This document shows positions 10,913-22,110 of a stretch of 64,000 nt of DNA, piece by piece (within the stretch, counting starts at the first letter, position 1; the number at the start of each line of letters is the position of its first letter). The notes beneath the pieces were generated by a model. It saw only the letters and a program-made list of their open reading frames with translations. It ran no database searches and was not told where the DNA came from. The stretch comes from Ixodes scapularis (lineage: Eukaryota; Arthropoda; Arachnida; Ixodida; Ixodidae): the NCBI RefSeq assembly GCF_016920785.2, contig NW_024609846.1:85817816-85881815 (forward strand), in the 5' to 3' direction. The position numbers were made by a program, and so were the translations under genes.

Positions 10913-11305
10913 AATGACAGCGAGATGACATTTATTTACTATAAAGGCGTTTTCTTTATTGGTATTCGCTTATTTGAATCCCGCCCCTTGAGAATGTACG
11001 GAGCTTACCAGCTATGTTGGCTCGCGTTCTGCCTGTAAGTAGAATATATTTATCTTTTAAGCAAATCGATCAGCAAAAATTAATATCTTATACGAGGTAT
11101 GCTAATAAATGTCAAAATATTTGTGGTGCGTACCCTTGATCGACACTAGCTGCCTTGGAATATAACTGTCAGGGTTGTTGCTGTCTATAAATTTAGCCTC
11201 ATACTACTTTCTAAACTACCCTAACAACTGAAATCTTAAAAAAAAATCGTGCGGGGTTCGACGATATCTTTTGAAACCTATAGCTTGTAGAAAAAGTTCA
11301 TGATA
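10913..11305. other. Intronic sequence, nothing recognised
   Basis: AT-rich, without open frames or repeats that I could recognise. Confidence 0.4.
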
Positions 11306-11614
11306 TTATATCAGTTTAACGTAGACCAGATAGACTAGATTTGACCGGACACGTAGGAACCCCCTTATAAGCAGCGAAAAGCCCCTATAGTCACTGACAG
11401 TATATGAACGGCAGGGCGTGCCGTTTGAACTCCTTGCCTCCAGAAAGTGCTCCATGCCTTCCGCCGTGCTGCACTCCAGGTGCAGAACGGCGGAAGCCAC
11501 ACTCAAAGTGAACAAGACGCCAAAGAGCTGTCGAAGGGCAGAAGCTGGGGTTGAGGCGGAAATACTGAAGCTCCTCTTTGCCGCTCTCACCTTGCCAGTG
11601 ACTACAATGAACAT
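11306..11614 (-). CDS. Candidate small secreted peptide (unrecognised), possibly two exons
   Basis: A 102-residue open frame inside the GST A intron, on the same strand. Codons 1-8 (MFIVVTGK) are followed by a consensus donor AAG|GTGAGAG at 11591/11590. A pyrimidine-rich tract then leads to CAG|CTCTTTGG at 11528/11527. Removing these 63 nt keeps the frame and joins MFIVVTGK to LFGVLFTLSVASAVLHLE, which has the shape of a signal peptide. The mature part has three cysteines over the frame, including ECSTAEG and GTPCRSY. Tick salivary proteins often have this short signal-plus-cysteine design, but I match no family. The C-terminal part (after SDY) is less gene-like. It could be chance coding. 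Confidence 0.3.
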   Translation of the reverse strand: MFIVVTGKVRAAKRSFSISASTPASALRQLFGVLFTLSVASAVLHLECSTAEGMEHFLEARSSNGTPCRSYTVSDYRGFSLLIRGFLRVRSNLVYLVYVKLI

Positions 11615-12308
11615 CGCTAAAAACCCTTTGACGCCAACGGAAACGTAAATGAAATTGAATGAATAGGGGCCGAACCTTCATTTCCTCAATCTTCCTGGCA
11701 ACAATGTCTTGGGTTCATGTGCTATATGCTCTCTTCACTTGCGTAGCGTAAAGTGGAAATATATCACTCTAAAAAAAGCCCGTTTGTCTACTTTCCCGCA
11801 CAACACTTGGAGAGCCAATCACCGCGACTTAGGAGGCAGCTCAGCGAAAGACGACACCGAAATAAATGTTTAGACAAGAAAACGCAATGTGATGTGTGAC
11901 AATAAGCAATGCAAACCGTCACGCTTGCATTAATGTCACAACTCAGACCAATCACGCAAAAAAAAAAGCATAGGATCACGGCGCATATCCCGTGCGTGAT
12001 TGGCTTAGCTGGTAATAGAGAGTGTACAAAGAGTACAAGCCAGGTCAATGTTCGCGGCCTTGCTCGATTGACTCCATCGGATCGAAACGTGGGCTGCGCT
12101 CGGACTAGGATTGAAACAGAGTGTAGTCACAATTAAGAAAAATTCGGGGTTGGCATATTATGTTAATTTATTTTACTTCCCGATAAGTTCTTCGGCATCG
12201 GCTCATACCGCGGTGTCGTTAGCTGCGAAGCAAAACACAAAAATACTCGCGACTGACCCCCCCCCCCCCCCCCCTTTCTCGGGTTTCTGAAGCTATCCGT
12301 GACATATA
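11615..12308. other. Intronic sequence with a CACTCTAAAAAAAGCC motif
   Basis: No gene. The motif CACTCTAAAAAAAGCC at 11765 resembles the ends of the 29165-31849 element and a site at 59650. A C17 run lies near 12258-12274, and a reversed CCAATCAC pair around 11815 and 11995 hints at a small foldback. Confidence 0.4.
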
Positions 12309-13028
12309 CAGGGTGAAACAAGGAGACTCCAGGCTCTTTAAATCGACCGGAAAATTCGGTTTCTTAACTATCGCGCTACGACTTTGTGCAGCGTTGCCCA
12401 CAGATGGTGCATTTTTTTTTTGTAAAATTTGCGAAGAGCGAACTTACCCGAGAAAGAAATAAAGAAAGAAAAAGGCTTAACTCCTATGGAAACGCAGTGA
12501 CGCCACCGGTCTGCAAACAACACGGCGCCGTTTCGCACGGGAGACAAGAGATGGCGCAACAAACGCCGCCAACGAACGAGCATACGGCGCCGAGAGCAGG
12601 CCTTTTTAGCAGACGATCTTTTCAACTCAAAAGCGGCGCGCGTTCCGCAGGCGGTGACAGTCGCAGAAACAAAAAAGACAGGCGCGGTAACAGCAAGGAA
12701 CTACAGTTCCTTGTCTGCAAAAGGTCCGGCTCTCGGCGTCGTCTGCTCGTTCGTTGGCGGCAGTTGGCGTTGTGACCGCTTGCGCCATCTCTTGTCTCCC
12801 GTGCGAAACGGCGCCGTGCTGTTTGCAGACCGGTGGCGTCGCTGCGTTTCCATAGGAGCTAAGACTTTTTCTTTCTTTACTTTTTCCTCAGGTAAGTTCG
12901 CTCTTCGCAAATTTTACAAAAAAATGCACCATCTGGGGGCAACGCTGCACAAAGTCGTTGCGCGATAGGTTAAGAAACCGAATTTTCCGGTCGATGTAAA
13001 GAGCCTGGAGTCTCATTGTTTCACCCTG
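12309..13028. repeat. 720-bp foldback with TA-flanked CAGGGTG ends
   Basis: The first roughly 290 bp and the last roughly 290 bp are inverted copies of each other with very few differences. Both arms hold CAGGGTGAAACAA, CCGGAAAATTCGGTTTCTTA, CTATGGAAACGCAG and GGCGCCGTTTCGCACGGGAG. The loop is about 120 bp. The element begins CAGGGTG, ends CACCCTG and is flanked by TA on both sides, as for Tc1/mariner-type non-autonomous elements. The near identity of the arms suggests a young or gene-converted copy. Open frames inside are symmetrical artefacts of the palindrome. Confidence 0.85.
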
Positions 13029-13118
13029 TAGTTTGCCCTAATTTAAGAAAAACCTCCGGGACTGAGGAAAAGACGATGGCTAACGCAGCACACAGAGTCT
13101 GAGACTGCGTGTTGGGTT

Positions 13119-13720
13119 TAGGGATGCCGCGAACCACAATAGATTCGAATTCGAAAGCTTTGGATATTTTTGAACCGAACTTATGTTCGAATTCAAAAGG
13201 TTTCGATATTTTCGACCGTACAGAAGTTAGAAATAAAAAAAATTCGCAACTTTCAAAAATCGTGGAGTTTCGAGTTCGAAAATTTTGAAGCTTTCACGGT
13301 TTCTAAAAGTTCGGGTTCGATTATTTCGAATATTTTTTACTTGAGGTTCAAGAAAATCGAAGATTTCGAACTTTCCTAACTTGAAATTCCAGAGATTCGA
13401 ATGTTTCGAATTTCTTTGGATCTGAAATTGGAAAAATTCGAACGTTTCAACTTCTTGTAGACATAAAGTTCGATCAATTCGAAGATTTCAAATTTCTTTC
13501 TACATAAAGTTCGAAAAGGTCGAAGGTTTCGATTCTCTTTTAGGGCTAAATTCGAAAGAAGAAACCTCGAAGGTTTCGAATTTCTTTCAAGTCCAAGTGC
13601 GCAATGTTCGAAGTCCGGTTTTCATATTCCGCCACAGTTTCAGTTTCAAATAACGTTTTCACGCCTCACTGGTTTTCACGAAACCAGGTTTAGAAAAGTT
13701 CGAATGTGATATTTAGACTG
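13119..13720. repeat. TTCGAA-rich degenerate repeat, copy 1
   Basis: It starts with GGGATGCCGCGAAC and continues with about 550 bp of degenerate TTCGAA/GTTCGAAAATT words. A second copy, in inverted orientation, ends with the complementary GTTCGCGGCATCCCT at 22818-22833. The terminal GGGATGCC string recalls hAT-type ends, but this is only suggestive. No protein is encoded. Confidence 0.55.
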
Positions 13721-13820
13721 CCCGAAGTTTATTAGGAGAATTAAATGAGACGACGAGCGTCCCGAATGTGCTGGAATATTTGCCAGTGCACAGTGACGTG
13801 TGACAATAGATCAGTAATTG

Positions 13821-13935
13821 TGACCGCCAGCCCGGGGTGGTCATCAACATGCATCACGAAGTAGTGATCACACGAACGCACTGTTTAACGATACTCATCC
13901 AGTTCGAAACGGCCAGGGACAGGCAGGTGGTTGAG
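13821..13935 (-). repeat. SINE fragment, tRNA-derived family (copy C)
   Basis: The segment matches, with divergence, the body of the SINE at 51043-51347: the order CATCACGAAGTAGTG, then CGAACGCAC and GATACTCATCC is kept. Only the body is present; the tRNA-like head is missing. Confidence 0.55.
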
Positions 13936-14050
13936 GCTCAGAAAAACCTTGAAGCGATCTGGCAAACTGCCTCCCTACCTCCTTGGACGCTAGTAATCCG
14001 GTCGAACGCCACCCGAGTGACGCTGGCATATAGCATGCTTAGTTTGTACA

Positions 14051-14364
14051 TGATGCGAAATCCTGAGACTGGGAATGAAATTTGTAAGAAAAAGTGTAAA
14101 AAGACAAAAAAAAAGGGACAGTACAACGCCTCAAACTCAGCTCTGGGGATGAATTTTGAAAGAAAAAGTGTAAGAAGGCAAAAAAAGGGGACAGGACAAC
14201 GTCTCAAATTCAACTCAGCTGAAAACTCAGCTCAGGACAACGTCTCAGGACAACATCTCAAACTCAACTCAGCTGAGTTTGAGACGCTGTCCTGTCACCT
14301 TTTTTTCTTCCTTCTTGCACTATTTCTTGCGAATTTGATTCCCAGTCTCGGGATTTTGCATCAT
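14051..14364. repeat. Foldback with arms of about 95 bp and an internal duplicate
   Basis: The left arm carries AAATCCTGAGACTGGGAATG, AAAAAGTGTAAAAAGAC and CTCAAACTCAGCT; the right arm carries their complements in reverse order. A third, direct copy of part of the arm (14150-14220) sits between them. The open frames that run through it are by-products. Confidence 0.7.
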
Positions 14365-14532
14365 GATCAACATTCACCAGCTCGCCTGCACCTTCACAAT
14401 TTTTTAGTTTGTAATTGCTTTGGAGGTTTATTTTCCAGGACAGAAGAAATTCCGAGCAAAAAACACAGAAACTGACACAACTTGAGGTCGAGGAGCGTTC
14501 TACCGTACCAGTGGCGTCCGCAAAGGAAAAAC

Positions 14533-14588
14533 GGGGGGGGGGGGGGGGTGCTCCAGTCTCTCTCCCCCCCCCCCCCCCCCCCCCCCCC
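14533..14588. repeat. G16 run followed by C25 run
   Basis: Sixteen G (14533-14548), a 15-bp spacer, then 25 C (14564-14588). The two runs are complementary and could form a hairpin, a G-quadruplex or an i-motif. Lengths in the assembly may be unreliable. Confidence 0.9.
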
Positions 14589-15006
14589 GATATTTCGGTC
14601 AGTTAAAGAAAACAATAGGGGGAAAGACGGCATGGTCAAGCTTGTTTTAATCTGAAATTACTTAGACATATGTATAGCTACTGTCGCTCTTCACTGCATA
14701 AAAGATCGCGTAGATGGTCATTGTTAGAAACTCGTTGTCAGAAGGCACTACTCGTCACATGCTCGGTGGTTCGGGAGTTCAAAGCTATGTCTCTTTGACC
14801 GAAATAACTGTGCCAGTTACAAAAAAATATTAATAAATAAATAACCATAACAATAAATGCAAAAATACAAAGCTGGAGAGAAAATATAACTATCAAGAAC
14901 CCACCGGAAGTGTTGTATTCTTGCATATACAGAGGCCCAGAACTGCGAAACAAGTTTCTCCTACCAAAATGTGTACAGGCTAAAAGAATCACGCACCAGA
15001 AACGTT

Positions 15007-15025
15007 AAATAAATAAATAAATAAA

Positions 15026-15117
<92 letters not shown>
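15007..15117. repeat. (AAAT)n then (TA)n microsatellite
   Basis: About five AAAT units are followed by about 44 TA dinucleotides ending directly at the first base of the foldback arm. Translated TA repeats here are not genes. Confidence 0.95.
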
Positions 15118-15121
<4 letters not shown>

Positions 15122-15422
15122 GTTTTCCTTTATTCTTACACATTTGTTTAAAAAAAACAAAAACACGTGAAAGCTACACTAATGCGGTTTCTGCAGGTGG
15201 GTTATACGGCCAGCGGACATTATATGGGTGGTTAATCTTTGCAATAAGTCGGCTAATTGATTAAAATTCGTTAAATGACTTTTTAATTACTGAAAATAAA
15301 CATATAGTTTCAATTAGAAACTTGCTGAGCATCATCGAAAACCCCTAAATCAACTATTTTTAGAAGGATATAACGCCGGGGCAGCATTTCACGGCGTTCT
15401 GTAAAAACGCCCTATTTGGACG

Positions 15423-15926
15423 CCGAGAAGCGACTTGCAAGCGACCTCCTATTCGTAGCCGCTGCGGAGATTTACGTGAGAGCAACATCGAGTGTTCGGC
15501 GCAAGAAAAGTGTGTCAACTGTGGACAACCTTACGCTGCCACTTCTTCATCCTGCCCCAAATGGAAAGCGAGACTCGCAACTATGCATGTCAACATGCCG
15601 TTGATTTTCGTGCTGCAAGGACAGCTGTCCAACAGTATAAGACAGCCAACGCAAATCAGAATGGTCAGCCCCCTCCAAGCCCACCGAAAAGAAGGAATGA
15701 TCCCATCAAGGAGCCTAATGTCAGCGCTGTGGATTACGCTGCAGCACTTCAGCGAAAAGGCAAAACGACGAAGGGAGCATCTCAACTGAACAACCACCAC
15801 ACCTGCACTGTGGAATCGAAAGCCGACACTGTCAGACCAGCATTGAATGTGACGCCTGCACTGAAGCCGCAGCCTCCTCCCAGCTCGAGTGCTGAACCTA
15901 CAGCTAAATCTGCATGGGAAAGCTGA
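15423..15926 (+). pseudogene. Element 2 ORF1 3' remnant (zinc-knuckle end)
   Basis: Only the last knuckles and tail remain. One frame gives KCVNCGQPYAATSSSCPKWK, in which the expected His of the knuckle appears as Tyr. A shifted frame gives VDFRAARTAVQQYK, which in elements 1 and 4 follows the last knuckle. A frameshift therefore lies between them near 15600. The end at a TGA (15924-15926) is followed by roughly 180 bp before ORF2. Confidence 0.65.
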
Positions 15927-16111
15927 ATTCCCCTTCTTCAGAAGGCAACCCGCATGGCTTACGCTTTTCTATCTACTGTGGATGCGCAGTGGGCACGACT
16001 TCTCCTCTCATTCCTTAGCATGATTCTTCCTCTTATGGAGTCATAGTAAAGGGAAGGAAAGCCAACAGGCCGTGTCAACGAAACCGGAACCCCGAATTCC
16101 CATCGATTCTC

Positions 16112-19100
16112 TAATGGAACGTGAACGGCCTTCGTACACGCATTTCCGAACTTCGGAAAATTCTACAGCAGAGAACCATAGATGTAGTTGCACTTCAAGA
16201 AACCAACATCCTACACGGTGAGGTACGACTCTCTCCATATGCCTTCTACAATTCTACCACAATTGACTCAAAAACTAGGTCTCGAGTTTCACTTTTGGTG
16301 AGATCAAGCCTCCATTAAAGCGTCCTGGACCTTTCAGATCTCTGCTCATTAACGGCAGAGTATGCGGGAGTCACAGTAAGGCTCGGCACGAGAGACACCA
16401 CAATAGTTTCCATTTACGTAGCCCCTGGGGGCACATGGGACCCTGATGTGTTGCACCAAATTCAACAGAGAGCTAAAGGTGAACTTTTATTAGCTGGAGA
16501 TTTCAACGCACACAACATCAACTGGGTGATATCCGAACCAACAGAAGGGGAAGACGCCTGGAAGACACCATTGCGGCCCTGAACCTCACAACTCTAAACA
16601 GCGGAGCACCCACATTTATCCGTAAAGCGTCCTTGATCTCACATTTGCATCGCCTGCGATCAAAGTGTCGTGGGCAATACAACCAGACACATGGGTTAGC
16701 AACCATGTTCCCATCATTATAGCCTCGCCGAACGCAAGTGCAGTCGCCACCAGAACATGCAAAGTAGTCAACTGGGACCTTTACCGTGAATATATGGCAG
16801 CATCGGTAACTGCGGCTGACGCTACAGACCTACCTGCCATCATTGAAAACTGCATTCGACGAGCGACCCGACTAGTGAAGGTTCCCATCACGCGACCTGT
16901 TCCGGGCCTAGAGTTTCTCAACCTCCGAGCGGCACGGAGACAAGCCCAACGACGGGCTATGCACACAGATACAGAATACGACTGGGCACGTTACAAAAAA
17001 TAGATGCGGCGTTCAGGAGGCAAACGAAAAAATTGCAGCGCTATCAATGGGCTGAAAAATGTATTTCCTTCGGGAATCCGAGGGGAGCCGCGCAAGCTTG
17101 GCGGTTAGTTGGCGCCTTGGCAGCTGCGATGGTCCCTCGTCACCCAATTGCAGCACTCGCCATCAGGAACGACAGAACCATGACTGAAACGGCAGAACTG
17201 CTAGCTGATTAATTGGCGTGCCCCCTTCCTCCACCAGCCGTGGCTTTACCCCAAGAGCTGATAGGCACTTCCATTTCTGAAGCATCCACGGCGGATGACG
17301 ACTTCACCATATTTGAACTGCAGTATGTGCTCCGACACTGCAAACGCCGAAGTGCACCCGAGCCAGATGGAATCACGTATCAAGCATTGAAAAACATAGA
17401 CCAAGCTTATCATCCACAACTTTTAGAGACATTCAACTCAATATGGAGAACAGGCATTCTGCCTATGACCTGGCTAGAATCAATCGTAATTCCGGTTTTG
17501 AAATGCGGTAAGCCGAGCCACTCCTCCTCATCCTATAGACCTGTGTCCCTGACAAGCTGCCTGTGAAAGCTACTTGAGCGCCTGGTCTTGAGACGCCTGA
17601 CATGGCACCTAGAGCAATCACATGCGATTCCACACCAGCTGTCAGGATTTCGTGCGAAGAGGTGTACAGCAGACGCAATGGGAGACTTTGCATCTGCACT
17701 CGAAGAGGCAAAAGCACGCCGCAGCATGCTTCACTGTGTGTTCTTAGACATAAAGCGGGCATTTGATGCACTTCCGCATAATGTTATCCTCCAGCGCCTC
17801 AGATATCTCGGAGTAAAAGGGAAAATGCTTGAATATATTAAGGCATTTCTCTCTGATAGAACGATTCGGGTCAGGGTCCCGGGGGCGCTTAGCAGTCCAC
17901 GCACTGTGACTCAGGGCGTTCTTCAGGGAAGTGCCCTTAGTCCTCTACTGTTCAATGTGGCCTTGGCAACGCTTCCAAGCTCACTTCGCCAGCAGGGACC
18001 GTTCCTTGTACAGATATCCATCTATGCGCATGACGTGGCTCTTTGGTGCGCTGGCCTAACTCGAAGGGCAAGGAAGATTCGTTGTCAACTCCAAGAGGCA
18101 CTCGATGCAATCTGCATTGCCATCGAAAAACTCGGACTGACACTTTCCCTTGAGAAAACAGCAGCGCTGCTTTACAGTCCGAGAGGACGCCCCCCCGAAC
18201 GAGCGCTGCAATTCGAGATGGCTGGGATGCCAGTCAAGAGAGTGAGGACACATAGATATCTTGGATTGTTGTTGGATGATCGAGTAACCTGGAGACCGGA
18301 AGTCCGCAAAGTTCTCTCCAAGTGCCGCAACCTTCTCAGAGTTCCGCGGTGCCTCCGCGGCCATGCCTGGGGAACACCACAGCACGCCCTCCTTCAGTTA
18401 GATAAAGGTTTAATCCTTTCCCGCCTACAATATACGTTGCCACTTCTCAAAATCGGACCAGCACAACAACGTGATGTTGAAACATTTCACCGTGTGGCAC
18501 TAAGGATGTGCGTCGGACTGCCGCGATACGCGGGAAACGTTGCCACACTCGTTGCTGCCGAAGAATGGCCTGTTTTTCTCCGGGTTGACGTGATGTGTCC
18601 TCTGGGAGTTCACTACTCTCACACGTCGTTGACCGCCCCAACTCCCGCTTTGGCTATTTGGCTAGACAGTTCGAAGATCTTATAGGACCACCCGGACATA
18701 TCCCTTCACCCCCGCAGCCCCATCTACAAGTACCACTGACGATAAGTGAAACTCTCCCTTACATGCATAGCAAGGCGAATGTTTCTGGGACAATTTCTCG
18801 CCTTTTGACCCAGGAATTACTCTACACAGAGTATATTGGATGGCTGCAAGTATACACCGACGGCTCCACTAGTCCTGCGACAGGAACTACCACGACAGCA
18901 GTCTTCATCCCAACTCACAACGTCTGCATTGCAGACAGACTAAACGTCGCCACAACCTCTACTACTGCGGAGCTGGTGGCCATTTGCCGGGCTTTGGAGC
19001 TCCTAGTGCGAAGTGGAACGCCAGGGAGAGCAGTCATCCTCACAGATTCGAAATCTGCTCTTCATCTTCTCCGGAACCCCGAGACTGGCACTCCATTGAC

Positions 19101-19680
19101 TGCATCAACTGTAGCATCTGCCAGGTAGGCTGAAAGAAAGGGTTGGCAACTTGCTTTTCAGAGGTGTCCTGCGCACACTGGAATTGCCGGAAATGAGAAG
19201 GCGGATGCCCTCGCTACTGAAGCCTATGGACTTGAGACCCCAACCATTTCTCTTCGCCGGTACAACGAGGCATGGCGATTTATACGAAATTTCTACCAGA
19301 AGCGCCACCCACTCCGAGAGACGGCTGAAGGACGGCCCCCTCCAGCAATCCCGCGCAAGCTGTCAAGAGAACAAGCGTCAATGTTACATCGGCTGAGGGC
19401 AAACTGCGCAAACACAAGGTCAACTCTGCACAAGCTTCAACGAGTCAATAGTCCTGATTGCTTACACTGTGCAGCCCTAGAGGACATTGAACACGTGCTA
19501 CTAGTATGCACAGAATACGAAGAGCGTAAAACCTTGTTTGAACGCTACACTTTCAATGGACTTCCTTCCTCCAACACTCGGGAACTCCTCGTCCCAGAAG
19601 TCCCACGTCGGCTTGTCCAGAGGGCTTACAAAGACCTCTTGGATTTTTTGAGTGAGACTGGTTTGGCAGACCGTCTTTGA
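16112..19680 (+). pseudogene. Element 2 ORF2, multiply broken and RT-dead
   Basis: The endonuclease start reads stop-WNVNGLRTRISELR, with a TAA where relatives have Gln. A second TAA at 16316-16318 and at least two frameshifts near 16530 and 16630 follow. The RT is readable from about 17213 (TYQALKNIDQ, SSYRPVSLTSCL), with a TGA at 17564-17566, and continues from 17588 with GFRAKRCTADA and FLDIKRAFDALPH. The catalytic YADD is IYAHDVALW here (CAT at 18029-18031), which by itself would abolish polymerase activity. A frameshift near 18600 precedes the RNase H (VYTDGSTS, LTDSKSALHLL); further breaks precede the C-terminal CLHCAALEDIEHVLLVC motif and LLDFLSETGL. It is clearly an old, dead copy. 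Confidence 0.85.
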
Positions 19681-19721
19681 TCAAATACCAGACACCGCAA
19701 GCAGCAAGGTTGTTAAATTGA

Positions 19722-19769
19722 AACCCACACTCGTGCCAACGCCCCAACCCACACTCGTGCCAAAGCCCC
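19722..19769 (+). repeat. 24-bp tandem duplication in the 3'UTR of element 2
   Basis: Units 19722-19745 and 19746-19769 share ACCCACACTCGTGCCAA, differing at one position. The location, about 40 bp past the ORF2 stop, parallels the duplications in elements 1 and 5. Confidence 0.85.
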
Positions 19770-21226
19770 ATCACATTATTGGACTGGTTTCCAAATTTCC
19801 ACACTATCTCTTTTAGCCACCTACGGCTCCTCCCCCTTCCCCAAGCCGAGTAGCGACTCGCCCCGTACAGGAGGCCAACATCTCTCCCGGCTTTCCCTTT
19901 CCTTCTCTGGACCTTACAACAAGAAGAAGAAGAAGACGCGTTTCCAGATTTCGGTTTCTTATCGGAGCGCATGTACGCGCCCGCAATCCTGCTCCCCGGT
20001 GGTCGCGGCGTGAAGCCGCCTCCTCGCCTCCCTCGTAGAATGGAGGGAAGTACGGCGCACGTGAGTTGCGCGTCTCAGCCACTGGGAAGCAGTCTGGCAA
20101 CTCCGGCTGCCTGACCACTACAAAGTTATCTCGATCGCCAAACTGAATCGTGACGACATTTTGACGTCACCGCTAACTTCATTATTTCACCAGCATAGCT
20201 CGAACTCCATTGGAATCCATAGGGAAAAACTCAATCGCAACGTCACATCACGTGACCAAAAGGGCAGCCAATCAGCGACCGATTGAGTTAAGTTTATCGT
20301 TGAGTTTGCGATCTAGCATAGACAGACAGGACCGCGGGCGCGGTGATGTGCTCCGATAAGAAACCCCAATCTAGAAACGCGTCCAAATAGAGCGTTTTTA
20401 CAGAAGGCTGTAAAATGCTTCCCCGGCGTTATATCCTTCCGAAAATGGTTGATTTAGTGGTTTGCGATGATGCTTTACAAGTTTCTAATTAAAACCATAT
20501 GTCTATTTCCACTAATTAAAAAGTTAATTAACGAATTTTAATTAATTAGCCGACTTATTGCAAAGATTAGACACCCTCATAATGTCCGCCTGGCCGTATA
20601 ACCTACCTGCACAAACCGCAGTAGTGTAGTGTAGCTTTCAAGATTTTTTTAAACAAATGTGTAAGAATAAAAAAAATATATATATTTTTATGATGTGCTG
20701 AACTTGAATCATTTTAGAAATTTCCGCCATGAGTTAATTTATTCCTCAATGTGGAAAAACAATAAATACATTATTTTGTATTCTGCAGATGGTAATGATA
20801 TGTACTGTCCGTGGTGTTAATTAAAATGCGATACCTCGAACAATTTAGACGAAAAAAATTACCACGTTTAGGGCATAATTGCTCGTAAATACGTGTTTGG
20901 ATATTTCTTCAAAACTCGTCTTGAACAACGATAATCATATCTTAAGGCGACACTTACCTGGGACTAACGTAGTGATGCAGGCGAGTTGATTATGCATATT
21001 GAAGAGTTGTGAAAGCGCACCCTAAAGAAGAATGCGAAGACCTCTTTGCCTCTCAGTCTTTGTGTTCGTCCTTATTGTGCACTTTCATTACTTTTCAACT
21101 TACCTAGGCTATACATAGATCATTCTTGTTTAGAAAATTTTATTTACAACAGTGGTGTCATGCCCATAACAAAACCAAAACCCGAGAACGCGCTATGTAC
21201 AGTATATAGTCTTTCAAGCTAGCCAA

Positions 21227-22110
21227 CCCCGGTTCTTGGTTGGTTCTTCAGTGGCACCGGTTTTGTGTGACATTTATCTTTCTGCCATGGACAAGCACAT
21301 ATCGAGGAATCTTGACGGGATGAACGTGGTCAAGATCTTCCGCTATGTGGATGATTGTTTTGGTTATTTTGGGGGAATGTACAGAGAATTGTACATTCTC
21401 TTACAGGATATTAAACGAGAGGGTGTTGACAAAAGTCGTGAAAAGACAGACAAGATGCCAGTGCAGGTGATACCATATTTGCACAAAGTGTCCCACAATT
21501 TAAAAAAGATGGCTGTTAGACACAGGGTTAACGTCGTCTTCTCAGCCCCGTGCAAACTTTCAAAGATATGCCCCGCGATGACTAAACGAAAGTCTTTAGT
21601 GTGCTCAAAGAAACATGTAACAAGATACACCGAATGCGTGACTAAGGTGGTGTATGAAATTCCTTTCAGTTGCGGCCAAGTTTACATCGGTCAGACCGGC
21701 CGATGTTTTAATGAAAGAGCGCGCGAACATAAGCTTGCCGTACGCAATAATTCGGGTCGGCATCTTGCGGAGCACTGCAAACGATGTGGGTGCGAACCTT
21801 TGATTGAGCGCACAAGGTTTATCAAGAAAGGGAATGAAAAAAATGGAAAGAGAACTAATCGAGGCTTTCTGTACACACAAAGCGGCTGACAGATGCGTAA
21901 GCATGCCATCTCTTTATCTGTTAACCAAAGAAATTGTGTTTCTTGAAGGATGTGTGTAATGAGAGATAGCATTTTTTATCAGTTGCATGTGTTTAGGCGA
22001 TTGGGATCGAGTTTGACGATGATTCGTGTTTTAATAAATCAGTTGGAAGTTGGCGCCTGTCCGTGTCGTACGTGTCTCTTTTTTCGTCCTGTTTGTTCGC
22101 GCCTTTTAAC
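21227..22110 (+). mobile_element. Penelope-like element, internally deleted RT plus GIY-YIG
   Basis: A 217-residue open frame (21236-21889) begins inside the RT at GSSVAPVLCDIYLS, contains the catalytic FRYVDDCF, then jumps to a region ending IPYLHKVSHNLKK, which implies an internal deletion in the thumb/linker. The GIY-YIG nuclease follows: CGQVYIGQTGRCFNERAREH, then HC..CGCEP. The 3'UTR runs to about 22110 and includes CAGTTGG, TGTCCGTG and TTTGTTCGCGC words that recur in the split copy at 24509-24587. Penelope-like elements use a telomerase-related RT. The 5' part is missing, so this is a dead fragment in the GST A intron. Confidence 0.85.

Larger units (their letters stand above)
15423..19934 (+). 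mobile_element. Element 2: 5'-truncated non-LTR retrotransposon inside a foldback
   Basis: The insert interrupts the foldback arm between TTTGGACG (ending at 15422) and GACGCGTTTCC (from 19935), giving a 4-bp duplication, GACG. It begins within ORF1 and ends with a (AAG)n tail just before 19935. A same-family relative is element 1. The 5' truncation is typical of incomplete target-primed reverse transcription. Four and a half kilobases are present, and both ORFs are heavily decayed. Confidence 0.85.
15118..20690. mobile_element. Foldback element with 350-bp inverted arms, split by retroelement 2
   Basis: The left arm runs 15118-15422 and resumes at 19939-19984; the right arm is 20336-20690. 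Shared inverted strings include ATTCTTACACATTTGTTTAA, TAACGCCGGGG, CTATTTGGACGCGTTTC and TTTCTTATCGGAGC. Without the insertion the element is about 1.06 kb with a loop of about 350 bp (19985-20335) that encodes nothing recognisable. The outer ends adjoin TA-rich sequence, so the target duplication is unclear. It lies in the GST A intron. Confidence 0.85.

Noticed and set aside
12368..12968. Several frames of 85-129 codons with shared words on both strands
   Set aside because: They are mirror images produced by the palindromic arms of the 12309-13028 element.
13837..14475. 212-codon plus-strand frame
   Set aside because: It crosses a SINE fragment and a foldback with repeated words, with no domain, so it is a composite of repeats.
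14961..15143. Hydrophobic Ile/Tyr repeat peptide
   Set aside because: It is translated from the (TA)n microsatellite.
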